Of a stretch of 24,539 bases of DNA, positions 8,104-15,867 are shown piece after piece. The notes beneath the pieces were generated by a model. The model saw nothing but the letters and a program-made list of their open reading frames with translations. It was not told where the DNA came from and searched no databases. The stretch's first letter is position 1; every line of letters begins with the position of its first letter. A program made the position numbers and the translations under genes. The stretch covers positions 1-24,539 of the forward strand of contig PLZT01000158.1 in the NCBI GenBank assembly GCA_003152255.1, given 5' to 3'. Source of the stretch: Methylocystaceae bacterium. Lineage in GTDB: Bacteria > Pseudomonadota > Alphaproteobacteria > Rhizobiales > Beijerinckiaceae.

Positions 8104-8837
8104 TCCGGCTGGCGTCCTTCGCGGCGATGATTTTGCTCTGGCAGGCGGCCGCGCAGTTTTCCGACCCGCGCCATCTGCCGGGGCCCGGACCCGTCGCGCT
8201 GATCATGCTGGAGGAGGCGCGTTCCGGCGAACTCTTCGTCAATCTCGCGGCGACTCTCGCGCGCGTCGCCGCGAGTTTCGCGCTGGCCATGAGTCTTGGC
8301 TCGGCGCTCGGTTATTTGATGGGCCGCAACCAGCTCGCCGACAAAATCCTCGATCCGTGGCTTGTCGTGCTGTTGAATTTGCCGGCGCTGGTGGTGATAG
8401 TGCTGGCCTATATATGGGCTGGGCTGACGGAGGCGGCGGCGATCGGCGCCGTGGCGCTGAACAAATTGCCGGGCGCGGTCGTCGTGGCGCGCGAGGGCGC
8501 TCGCTCGTTCGATCCGGCGCTCGATGAGATGGCGACGGTCTTTCGCCTGCCGTTGGAGGCGCGGCTGCGCCATATCGTTCTGCCGCAGCTCGCGCCCTAT
8601 CTCGCGGCGGCGACGCGCTCGGGATTGTCCCTGGTTTGGAAGATCGTGCTGATCGTCGAACTGCTGGGCCGCTCCAATGGCGTCGGCTTCAAGATTAATC
8701 TGGCATTTCAGCTGTTCGACGTGCGCCTGTTGCTCGCCTACGCCTTGCCCTTCGTCGCGATCATGCTCGGCGTCGAAACCTTTGTCGTGCGGCCGTTCGA
8801 ACGGCGCGTCTCGCGCTGGCGCTCCGATGCTGCTTGA
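8100..8837 (+). CDS. SsuC/TauC-like ABC transporter permease
   Basis: Inner-membrane channel subunit of the importer. The 245-residue protein has about six hydrophobic segments and an EAA-type loop near residues 143-168 (EMATVFRLPLEARLRHIVLPQLAPYL region), where the ATPase docks. It starts with TTG at 8100, sharing TTGA with the stop of the binding-protein gene, and its 3' end overlaps the ATPase gene by 11 bases. Family assignment to the nitrate/sulfonate/taurine permeases rests on the gene order and the loop. Confidence 0.85.
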   Translation: MIRLASFAAMILLWQAAAQFSDPRHLPGPGPVALIMLEEARSGELFVNLAATLARVAASFALAMSLGSALGYLMGRNQLADKILDPWLVVLLNLPALVVIVLAYIWAGLTEAAAIGAVALNKLPGAVVVAREGARSFDPALDEMATVFRLPLEARLRHIVLPQLAPYLAAATRSGLSLVWKIVLIVELLGRSNGVGFKINLAFQLFDVRLLLAYALPFVAIMLGVETFVVRPFERRVSRWRSDAA

Positions 8838-9540
8838 TGTCGCAATCGCGTCCAAGGATTATCATTCCGCCGACGGGCGGCCGCGCCGCGCGCTGGAGGA
8901 TTTGCGCCTGACGCTAAAGCGCGGCGAGGGCGGCGCGGTGGTCGGCCCGTCCGGCTGCGGCAAAACCACATTGCTGCGCATCGTCGCCGGCCTCGACCGC
9001 GACTTCGCCGGGAACGTCGCTCTGCCCCATCATGGCCGGCTCGGCATGGTGTTTCAGGAGCCGCGGCTGTTGCCGTGGCGGAGCGTCGCCGACAACATCC
9101 AGATCGCGGCGCCGCATGCGAGCAGGGCGGAGATCGAAGGGCTGCTGGATACCTTGGGTCTTGCAGGGCATGCCGAACATTTTCCGCGGCAATTGTCGCT
9201 TGGCCTCGCGCGCCGCGCGGCGCTCGCCCGCGCATTGGCGATCAAGCCCGACCTATTGCTGCTCGACGAACCGCTGGTGTCGCTCGACGCCGCGCTCGCG
9301 CTCGAACTGCGCGATCTGCTCGCGCGGCTGATCGACGAAACGCATGTGACGACATTGATCGTCACACACGACCTCGCCGAGGCGATCGCGCTCGCCGATA
9401 AAATCTTCATTTTATCGGCGCGCCCGGCGCGGATCGCCGCCGTGCTCGACATAGCGACGCCGCGCCGGTTGATGACGGCGGAGGCGGCCGAGGCGCTGAC
9501 GCTAAAGGCGAGGACGGCCATCGCCGCGCTACGCGAATAG
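8827..9540 (+). CDS. SsuB/TauB-like ABC transporter ATP-binding protein
   Basis: Cytoplasmic ATPase driving the importer. The 237-residue protein has Walker A GPSGCGKTT (40-48), Q-loop Gln77, a signature written LSLGL at 123-127 rather than LSGGQ, Walker B LLLLDE (143-148) and the switch His181 in VTHD. All residues required for ATP hydrolysis are present. The frame extends upstream, but the ATG at 8827 is the first that gives a sensible N-terminus, and it overlaps the permease by 11 bases. It ends 14 bases before the stop of the convergent dehydrogenase. The neighbours offer no desulfonation enzyme, so the substrate is open. Confidence 0.88.
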   Translation: MLLDVAIASKDYHSADGRPRRALEDLRLTLKRGEGGAVVGPSGCGKTTLLRIVAGLDRDFAGNVALPHHGRLGMVFQEPRLLPWRSVADNIQIAAPHASRAEIEGLLDTLGLAGHAEHFPRQLSLGLARRAALARALAIKPDLLLLDEPLVSLDAALALELRDLLARLIDETHVTTLIVTHDLAEAIALADKIFILSARPARIAAVLDIATPRRLMTAEAAEALTLKARTAIAALRE

Positions 9541-9554
9541 GCGGCGGAGCGTGG

Positions 9555-10247
9555 TCACCAAGCGACCGTCTCGCCGCGATAGTCGAGGAAGCTTCCGGTG
9601 TTTTCGAGCCCGAGCCCGTCGATGGTGGCGATGATTCCGGCGACGCTTTCGGGCGCGGAGAGTGGCGCGTTGGGGCCGCCCATGTCCGTGCGCACCCAGC
9701 CGGGATGCAGTGCGACGACCGTCACGCCCAGCGGTTTCAGCTCGACGGCGAGGCATTGCGCGAATTTGTCGAGCGCGGCTTTCGTCGCCGAATAGATCGT
9801 GGTGGAAGGATCGACGGTCGCCATGGAGCCGAGCGCGCTCGACATCAGCGCGATGCGCGGATTCTTGGCGCGGCGCAATAGCGGCAGGAAAGCCTGAGCC
9901 AGTCGCAAAGGGCCGAGCGTGTTGATATTGAAGAGATCGAGCGCGGCGGCGAAATCCATGTTCAACACTGACTGCGGCGACGGACCAAAGGCGCCGGCGT
10001 TCGCGACGAGCACGTCGATTGGAGCGTCGATGGACTTGGCGGCGGCCAGAATGGCGTCATTGTCCCGCGTGTCGAACACTTTCGTTTCAATTCGCGCGTG
10101 TTGCGGAGCGAGCCGCGCGGCGAGCGCGTCGCGCGCCTCCTCGCTCCGCGCGCCGGCGGTCACTCGGTCGCCGCGCGCCACGAGCTGGCGCGTCAGCTCC
10201 AAGCCAATGCCGCGGTTGGCGCCGGAAATAAACCAATGTTCGCTCAT
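9555..10247 (-). CDS. Short-chain dehydrogenase/reductase (SDR)
   Basis: Probable NAD(P)-dependent oxidoreductase of unknown substrate. The 230-residue protein is a classical SDR: cofactor loop GANRGIG at 9-15, NAG at 83-85, catalytic Ser136 or Ser137 (LMSSALGS), and Tyr152/Lys156 in YSATK. It resembles the C-factor/sniffer-like group, which often has short C-termini. The ATG at 10247 is chosen over an upstream in-frame start because CCGGAGAG lies just before it. It is a single gene, convergent with the ABC importer and followed upstream by a gap of about 180 bases before the GH3 gene, in which I saw no further gene. Confidence 0.9.
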   Translation of the reverse strand: MSEHWFISGANRGIGLELTRQLVARGDRVTAGARSEEARDALAARLAPQHARIETKVFDTRDNDAILAAAKSIDAPIDVLVANAGAFGPSPQSVLNMDFAAALDLFNINTLGPLRLAQAFLPLLRRAKNPRIALMSSALGSMATVDPSTTIYSATKAALDKFAQCLAVELKPLGVTVVALHPGWVRTDMGGPNAPLSAPESVAGIIATIDGLGLENTGSFLDYRGETVAW

Positions 10248-10426
10248 GTGACTCTCCGGGCCGCGACGCCGGGTCAAGCCCCCTTAACGGCGGCATAGTC
10301 CCGCGACGCCGCTGCATTTTATGATTATCCGCGGCTATTTGGCTACCGGCGCAGTTTCGTCAAGGGGTTCGAAGATGCCCGCGGGACCGCGAAAACGAGC
10401 GCTTGGCGCGCAAAGTTAAGATCCGG

Positions 10427-12556
10427 CTAGCTCGCGAGAGCGCGCAAACTGACTTTAAGCAGGGATTTTCGATCGGCATTGAGACCGACAAAGATATGGA
10501 AATCGCCCGGTTCGAGTACGGATTCGAAATTCTTGTCGAGGACGCGAAAGCTCTCGGCGGGCAGAGTAAAGGCGACGACCTTTGATTGGCTGGGATCCAG
10601 CGCGACTTTCGCCCAAGCCTTCAGCTCCAATAGAGGGCGCGCCACTGTCGATACAAGATCATGCACGAAGAGGAATATTGTTTCTTCAGTGGCGACTCCT
10701 CCTGTGTTGATGGCGTCGACTTCCACTTTGATCCAACTTTGAACGCGAAACTCCGTTCGGTTCAGACGTAAATTCTTCAGGTCGACGCGGCTGAAGGAGA
10801 GCCCATGTCCGAATGGAAAAAGCGGCTCAACAGAAAGATCGAGATATTTGCTGGTGAAGGGATCGCCCGCGTCCGCCGGCCGGCCCGTCGGGCGCGACGA
10901 ATAGAAGATCGGAATCTGACCTGTCTCGCGTGGCCAGCTTATCGGGAGGCGCGCGGTTGGGTTGAAACGTCCGGTAAGCACATCGGCGATCGCCTGTCCG
11001 GCCATATCGCCGAGGAACCATGCGCCGACAACCGCGCGCGCCCTTTCGGCGAGCCAGGTGATCATCAATGGACGGCCGGAGAACAGAATGACGACGACGG
11101 GAACGCCCGTCGCGAGAGCCGATTCGGCAAGCTCGCGCTGACGCCCCGGCAGCCCGGGCGTCGCGCGGGACGCCGCTTCGCCGCTCATGTCGGCTCGCTC
11201 GCCAAGACAGAGCACGATGACTTCAGCGTCGACGGACAATGCGCATGCCGCCGCGATCCCGCTCCCGTCATCGCTGTCCACATCCACGCCCGCGGCGAAA
11301 ACAATCTCGCACTGGGGCAGGGCGGTCCTCAGGCCCGCGAGGGTGGTTACGCAATGCTCCGCGCTTCCAGCCAACGCCCAAGGTCCCAGCATTTCGGCCG
11401 GCGCGTCCCCGAGTGGACCAATGACGGCAATGCGGCGCGAATTGGCGGGCAGCGGCAGAATGTCGCGATTGGCGAGAAGGGTGATCGACCGTCGGGCCGC
11501 GTCGGCGGCGAGCGCCGCCGTCGCCTGCGTCGAGAATTCGGCGGGTGAGACACGCCGATAGGGATCGTCGAACAGTCCAAGCTTTTGTTTCAGTCTCAGG
11601 ACGCGGCGCGCGGCGGCGTCTATGTGCTCCAATTCAACCAGCCCGCGCGCGAGAGCTTTTGGCAAGCAGTTGACATAGACGCCGCTAACCATGTCGATGT
11701 CGACACTCGCCCTCAGCGCGAGCGCCGCCGCTTCGACAAGATCCGTGGCGACGCCATGTTGCATCAATTCGGCGATGGCGTTGTAGTCGCTGATGATAAC
11801 CCCATCGAAACCAAGTTCGATTCTGAGATAATCTCGCAATAAGCCTTTATGCGCGACCATCGGAACGCCGGCGACGCTATTGAACGCGGCCATGATCGCC
11901 GCGCAGCCGGCGTCGACCGCGGCTCGAAAGGGAGGCAGATAGACTTCATGCAGGGTGCGTTCGGAAACATCGACCGGCCCATACTCGCGCCCCGCCTGAG
12001 CCGCGCCGCCGCCGCAGAAATGCTTGGCGGTAGCGGCGATCGACGACGTCGCGGATAGATTTGCTCCCTGGAAACCGCGAATTTTCGCCTCGGCGAATTT
12101 CGCGCCGACGAAAGTATCCTCGCCCGGACCTTCGGCGATTCGTCCCCAGCGCGGATCTCGCGCAATGTCCAGCATTGGCGCGAATGTCAGCGCGACGCCG
12201 TCGTTCGCGGCCTCGATCGCCGCCGCGCGCGCCGTGCGCTCCCAAAGGATGGGGTCGAACGCCGCCGCTTCCGCGAGCGGAATCGGAAAGATCGTCTTAT
12301 GTCCATGCAATATGTCGAGGCCGAACAAGAGAGGAATGGCTAGTCTCGTTTCCTCCAGCGCGATCTTCTGAAGGGCCGATGTCGCTTCCCGGCCCCAAAG
12401 ATTGAGGACGGAGCCAATGTTTCCCACGCGCAGATTTTTTTCCAGATCGCCGCCGCCGACGGGGCCCGTGATGGCCTGACCCGCCGTGACCATATTAAGC
12501 TGGCCGATCTTTTCCGCGAGCGTCATGTTCGCGACCAGCGAGTCGATCAGGTCCAT
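10427..12556 (-). CDS. GH3 beta-glucosidase (BglX-like), apparently cytoplasmic
   Basis: Releases glucose from the ends of beta-glucosides or short beta-glucans. The 709-residue protein has the full GH3 layout. An N-terminal TIM barrel holds the nucleophile Asp257 (VIISDYNA) and the substrate loop KHF at 178-180. An alpha/beta sandwich follows, with the probable acid/base Glu460 in MSGEAASR. A fibronectin-III-like C-terminal domain lies beyond about residue 600. Unlike E. coli BglX it has no signal peptide: the chain begins directly with MDLIDSLVANMTLAEKIGQL. It diverges from the ABC half-transporter, and the nearby GH144-like glucanase suggests its substrates could be beta-1,2-linked oligosaccharides such as sophorose; that linkage is inferred from context only. 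Confidence 0.92.
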   Translation of the reverse strand: MDLIDSLVANMTLAEKIGQLNMVTAGQAITGPVGGGDLEKNLRVGNIGSVLNLWGREATSALQKIALEETRLAIPLLFGLDILHGHKTIFPIPLAEAAAFDPILWERTARAAAIEAANDGVALTFAPMLDIARDPRWGRIAEGPGEDTFVGAKFAEAKIRGFQGANLSATSSIAATAKHFCGGGAAQAGREYGPVDVSERTLHEVYLPPFRAAVDAGCAAIMAAFNSVAGVPMVAHKGLLRDYLRIELGFDGVIISDYNAIAELMQHGVATDLVEAAALALRASVDIDMVSGVYVNCLPKALARGLVELEHIDAAARRVLRLKQKLGLFDDPYRRVSPAEFSTQATAALAADAARRSITLLANRDILPLPANSRRIAVIGPLGDAPAEMLGPWALAGSAEHCVTTLAGLRTALPQCEIVFAAGVDVDSDDGSGIAAACALSVDAEVIVLCLGERADMSGEAASRATPGLPGRQRELAESALATGVPVVVILFSGRPLMITWLAERARAVVGAWFLGDMAGQAIADVLTGRFNPTARLPISWPRETGQIPIFYSSRPTGRPADAGDPFTSKYLDLSVEPLFPFGHGLSFSRVDLKNLRLNRTEFRVQSWIKVEVDAINTGGVATEETIFLFVHDLVSTVARPLLELKAWAKVALDPSQSKVVAFTLPAESFRVLDKNFESVLEPGDFHIFVGLNADRKSLLKVSLRALAS

Positions 12557-12656
12557 CGTGACATCCGCGGACTAGTAAAGTCGTTGAGAAAACCCCGTGG
12601 CCGTGGGGCGCGAAGGGCGAGCCATCCCAACGGACAAGAGTGTTCGACGATCAACC

Positions 12657-12688
12657 TTGCCGATTGGGCGCCCGAGTGATGTTATAGG
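12657..12688 (+). promoter_or_regulatory. Candidate extended -10 promoter for the ABC half-transporter
   Basis: TG-T-TATAGG (12680-12688) forms an extended -10 element 27 bases before the start codon. A loose -35, TTGCCG, lies at 12657-12662 with a 20-base spacer, so the site would depend mainly on the extended -10. No clear promoter for the divergent GH3 gene was seen in the same 159-base gap. Confidence 0.35.
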
Positions 12689-12715
12689 CAGCGCGCTCAA
12701 ACGGGTCGAGTAGCC

Positions 12716-14515
12716 ATGGAAAACCAAATCAATAGGGCGAATCGGCCCGACGCCGAGCGTCAGGCCGAGAGCGACGGCCTCGTTTCGCATCTGAAGGCGA
12801 TATTGGAAGTCTTCCGCAATTCCAGCCGGCGCGGCATGTTGCTTTGGTTTGGCGCGGGGCTCGCGCTTGTCGTCGGCGCCACCGTCTATGGGCAGATCAG
12901 ACTCAACGCATGGAGCCGACCGTTTTATGATGCGCTTTCGCGCAAAGACCTTTCGGGTTTCGCCTCGCAGTTGTTCGTCTTCGTCGTCATCGCCGGGGCG
13001 CTGCTGGTTCTGAACGTCGCCCAAACCTGGCTCAATCAAATGATCAAGGTGACGCTGCGCGACGAATTGACGCGGGATTTGTTCGCTCAATGGCTCTCCC
13101 CCGGACGCGCCTTTCTTCTCGCGGGCGCCGGCGAGGTCGGGGTCAATCCGGACCAGCGCATTCACGAGGACGCCCGCCACCTCGCCGAACTGTCGACTGA
13201 TCTCTGCGTCGGGCTTTTTCAAGCCACGCTTCTTCTAACGAGTTTTATCGCCGTCCTTTGGTTCTTGTCGACCGGCGTGGTGTTCGAGTTCGAGGGGGCG
13301 CACTTTGTCATTCCCGGCTATATGGTCTGGTGCGCGCTCTTTTATTCGGGCGTGGCTTCTTGGGCGAGTTGGCGCGTCGGTCGGCCGCTTGTTCAGCTCA
13401 ACGCGGAACGCTACGCTCGCGAATCCGATCTGCGATTTGCGCTCGTGCATGTCAACGAGCATAACGAGGGGATCGCCGTCCACCGCGGCGAGGCGGAAGA
13501 GAAAAGTCGGCTTCAGCATGCGCTCGACTCGCTCGTGGTCGCTCTTCGTGGGCTTGTCAGCTCGACAACGAGGTTGACTTGGGTCACCGCGGGTTATGGA
13601 TGGTTCACGATCATCGCGCCGATCGTGGTGGCGGCCCCCGCCTATTTCATGGGAAATCTATCATTCGGCGGCATGCTCATGGCTGTCGGCGCATTTGAGC
13701 AAGTACAGCAGTCGCTGCGTTGGTTCGTCGATAATGTCGGCGTCATCGCGGATTGGCGCGCGACGCTGTTTCGCGTCGGCGGACTTCGCTGCGCCCTGAT
13801 CGAAATGGACAGACTAGGAGATCAAGCGAGCCGGATCGAGCTCGGCTGGAGCGGGGAGGACAAGCTCTGTTTTGAAGATCTTGGCGTCATTTCACCCACC
13901 GGCTACACCACCTTGAATGAATCGCGTGTCGAGATCATGCCCAGGGACCACGTTTTAATCCTTGGCGCCCCGGCCTCGGGAAAGACAAGCTTGTTTCGCG
14001 CCATGGCCGGTCTATGGTCGTGGGGAAAAGGCAAGATCACTCTGCCTCCGGCCGAGCACATCATGTTCATGCCGAAACGCCCCTATATCCCCGACGGCGC
14101 CTTGCGCGAAGTCCTGGCCTACCCGGCCTCGTCGCAAAGGTTCACGACGCGGGAACTCGAGGCCGTTCTCGCGAGCATGGGCCTCTCATATCTATCTTGC
14201 TGGCTCGATCGCGAAGCGCGATGGGACAAGGAATTGAGCGAGCCGGACCAGCAGGGCCTCGCCTTCGCGCGCGTGCTTCTCCATAAACCGCGTTGGGTCA
14301 TTGTCGATGAAGCGATTGGATCGCTCCGCGAGGAAGCGCGAATAAAGCTCTTCGACATCTTCGAGAAGGAGTTGGCGACAACGGCCGTCATTTATATCAG
14401 CGGATCGCAAACCGAAGACAAGTTTTTCACACGCGTCCTCCGCCTGACGAAGCAACCGCGGGGGCAAGGTTTGACGTCCGATGCGCGGCCTTTTCGTTCC
14501 GGAGCCGACAAATGA
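12716..14515 (+). CDS. SbmA/BacA-YddA-type ABC half-transporter with degenerate ATPase motifs
   Basis: A 599-residue fusion of membrane and nucleotide-binding domains. The first part has about six hydrophobic segments (near 41-60, 84-103, 163-187, 197-217, 290-312 and 316-332) and the family motif NEGIAVHRGEAEE at 250-262, typical of the ABC_membrane_2 (SbmA/BacA, ABCD) group. The ATPase domain keeps Walker A GAPASGKTS (417-425) and Walker B with Asp531-Glu532. Other motifs are altered: the Q-loop position is Lys454 (MPKRPY, usually PQRPY), the signature is LSEPDQQ (507-513, usually LSLGEQQ), and the switch His is Ser564 (ISGSQ, usually GHR). The family exports or imports peptides or lipids; the substrate here is unknown. 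It is followed by glucan hydrolase genes on the same strand. Impaired or non-standard ATP hydrolysis is inferred. Confidence 0.88.
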   Translation: MENQINRANRPDAERQAESDGLVSHLKAILEVFRNSSRRGMLLWFGAGLALVVGATVYGQIRLNAWSRPFYDALSRKDLSGFASQLFVFVVIAGALLVLNVAQTWLNQMIKVTLRDELTRDLFAQWLSPGRAFLLAGAGEVGVNPDQRIHEDARHLAELSTDLCVGLFQATLLLTSFIAVLWFLSTGVVFEFEGAHFVIPGYMVWCALFYSGVASWASWRVGRPLVQLNAERYARESDLRFALVHVNEHNEGIAVHRGEAEEKSRLQHALDSLVVALRGLVSSTTRLTWVTAGYGWFTIIAPIVVAAPAYFMGNLSFGGMLMAVGAFEQVQQSLRWFVDNVGVIADWRATLFRVGGLRCALIEMDRLGDQASRIELGWSGEDKLCFEDLGVISPTGYTTLNESRVEIMPRDHVLILGAPASGKTSLFRAMAGLWSWGKGKITLPPAEHIMFMPKRPYIPDGALREVLAYPASSQRFTTRELEAVLASMGLSYLSCWLDREARWDKELSEPDQQGLAFARVLLHKPRWVIVDEAIGSLREEARIKLFDIFEKELATTAVIYISGSQTEDKFFTRVLRLTKQPRGQGLTSDARPFRSGADK

Positions 14516-14577
14516 AATCTCATCGGCCGCGACCCTCCTTTCGCGGTCGATCTTTCACGCGCTCATGACGGGATTCC

Positions 14578-15867
14578 ATGATGAAGACAGCCGCCGAGAA
14601 CAGAGGCCGAAAAAGATCGCTCCTTTCGGATGCAGCGCTACTCGATCTCGTGCAACGACAAACATTCCTCTTTTTTTGGGACGGGGCGCATAAAGCGAGC
14701 GGACTTGCGCGCGACCGTGTTGGCCTTGTCGGCGGCCCCGAGGACGATCTCATCGCGATCGGCGGTTCGGGTTTCGGCGTCATGGCCATGATCGTCGCGA
14801 CGGAACGAGGATGGATCGCGCGAGTGGAAGCAATCGCGCGACTGTCGTCGATGCTCGATCTCCTAGAGCGCGCGCCTTGTTATCATGGCCATTTCCCCCA
14901 TTTCATGAATGGGCGCACGGGCACCGCCATACCATTCAGCCGTAAAGACGATGGCGGCGATCTCGTCGAAACCTCGTACCTTTTTCAAGGCCTGTTGTGC
15001 GCGCGCCAATATTTCGATGGCGACGCCTCGGACGAGAAAGGACTACGCGATCGCATTACCCGCCTGTGGCTCGACGTGGAATGGAACTGGCATGTGCGCG
15101 AGGCGGGCAACGTGCTCACCTGGCATTGGAGCCCCAATAATGGATTCAGCCTTGCCCACGAAATTGGCGGCTGGAACGAATGCCTGCTGAGTTATGTCCT
15201 TGCCGCGGCGTCGCCGAGCCGCCCGATTGATCCGTTGGCGTATCACCAGGGTTGGGCGCAAAGCCGAAGCTTTCTTAACGGCCATTCCTATTACGATATC
15301 GACCTGCCGCTCGGCCCTCCCTATGGCGGGCCGCTTTATTTTTCCCAATACTCCTTCTGCGGATTGGATCCTCGCGGGCTGGCGGACGATTACACCGATT
15401 ACTGGCTCCAGAACACACGCCATGTGATGATCAACTACGAGCATTGCGTGCGCAATCCGGGGAATCACAAGGGCTATGGCCCGTCTTGCTGGGGGATTAC
15501 GTCAAGTGACGGCCCTGCGGGCTATTATGCCCGTGCGCCTGATGACGACAAAGGCGTGATCGCGCCGACCGCGGCTTTATCGAGTTTTCCCTACGCGCCG
15601 GAGGCGGCGTTCCGCGCCTTGCGACATTTTTACGATGTGCTCGGCGACAGCATTTGGGGTCGCTTCGGCTTCGCGGACGCGTTCAGCGAGGACGCAGGGT
15701 GGGTCGCGCGAGACTATCTGGCGGTCGACCAGGGGCCGATCGTCATCATGATCGAGAATTATCGCACGGGTCTGCTGTGGGATTTGTACATGAAAGACCC
15801 GGATGTGCGGGTTGGTCTGCGCCGTCTCGGGTTTCGAAGCCCGCATCTGAAACAGGATCGAGCATGA
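14578..15867 (+). CDS. GH144-like endo-beta-1,2-glucanase (glycoamylase-like domain)
   Basis: Probably cleaves beta-1,2-glucan to short sophoro-oligosaccharides. The 429-residue protein is essentially one (alpha/alpha)6-type glycoamylase-like domain (PF10091). It has LVETSYLFQGLL at 129-140, GGWNECLLSYVLA at 197-209, YFSQYSFCGLDPRG, KGYGPSCWGITSSDGP, GVIAPTAALSSFPY and ENYRTGLLWDLYM. Glu131 and Glu201 are candidate catalytic acids by comparison with GH144; I could not confirm their exact roles. The same domain occurs as a module in cyclic beta-1,2-glucan synthases, but here it stands alone without a synthase domain. There is no signal peptide, so cytoplasmic action is likely. The start at the tandem ATGATG is supported only by a weak ribosome binding site. 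Its stop overlaps the GH15 start (ATGA). Confidence 0.82.
   Translation: MMKTAAENRGRKRSLLSDAALLDLVQRQTFLFFWDGAHKASGLARDRVGLVGGPEDDLIAIGGSGFGVMAMIVATERGWIARVEAIARLSSMLDLLERAPCYHGHFPHFMNGRTGTAIPFSRKDDGGDLVETSYLFQGLLCARQYFDGDASDEKGLRDRITRLWLDVEWNWHVREAGNVLTWHWSPNNGFSLAHEIGGWNECLLSYVLAAASPSRPIDPLAYHQGWAQSRSFLNGHSYYDIDLPLGPPYGGPLYFSQYSFCGLDPRGLADDYTDYWLQNTRHVMINYEHCVRNPGNHKGYGPSCWGITSSDGPAGYYARAPDDDKGVIAPTAALSSFPYAPEAAFRALRHFYDVLGDSIWGRFGFADAFSEDAGWVARDYLAVDQGPIVIMIENYRTGLLWDLYMKDPDVRVGLRRLGFRSPHLKQDRA

Noticed and set aside
10403..10585. Short plus-strand frame at the 3' end of the GH3 gene
   Set aside because: Mostly antisense to the GH3 C-terminus, no ribosome binding site, no similarity recognised.
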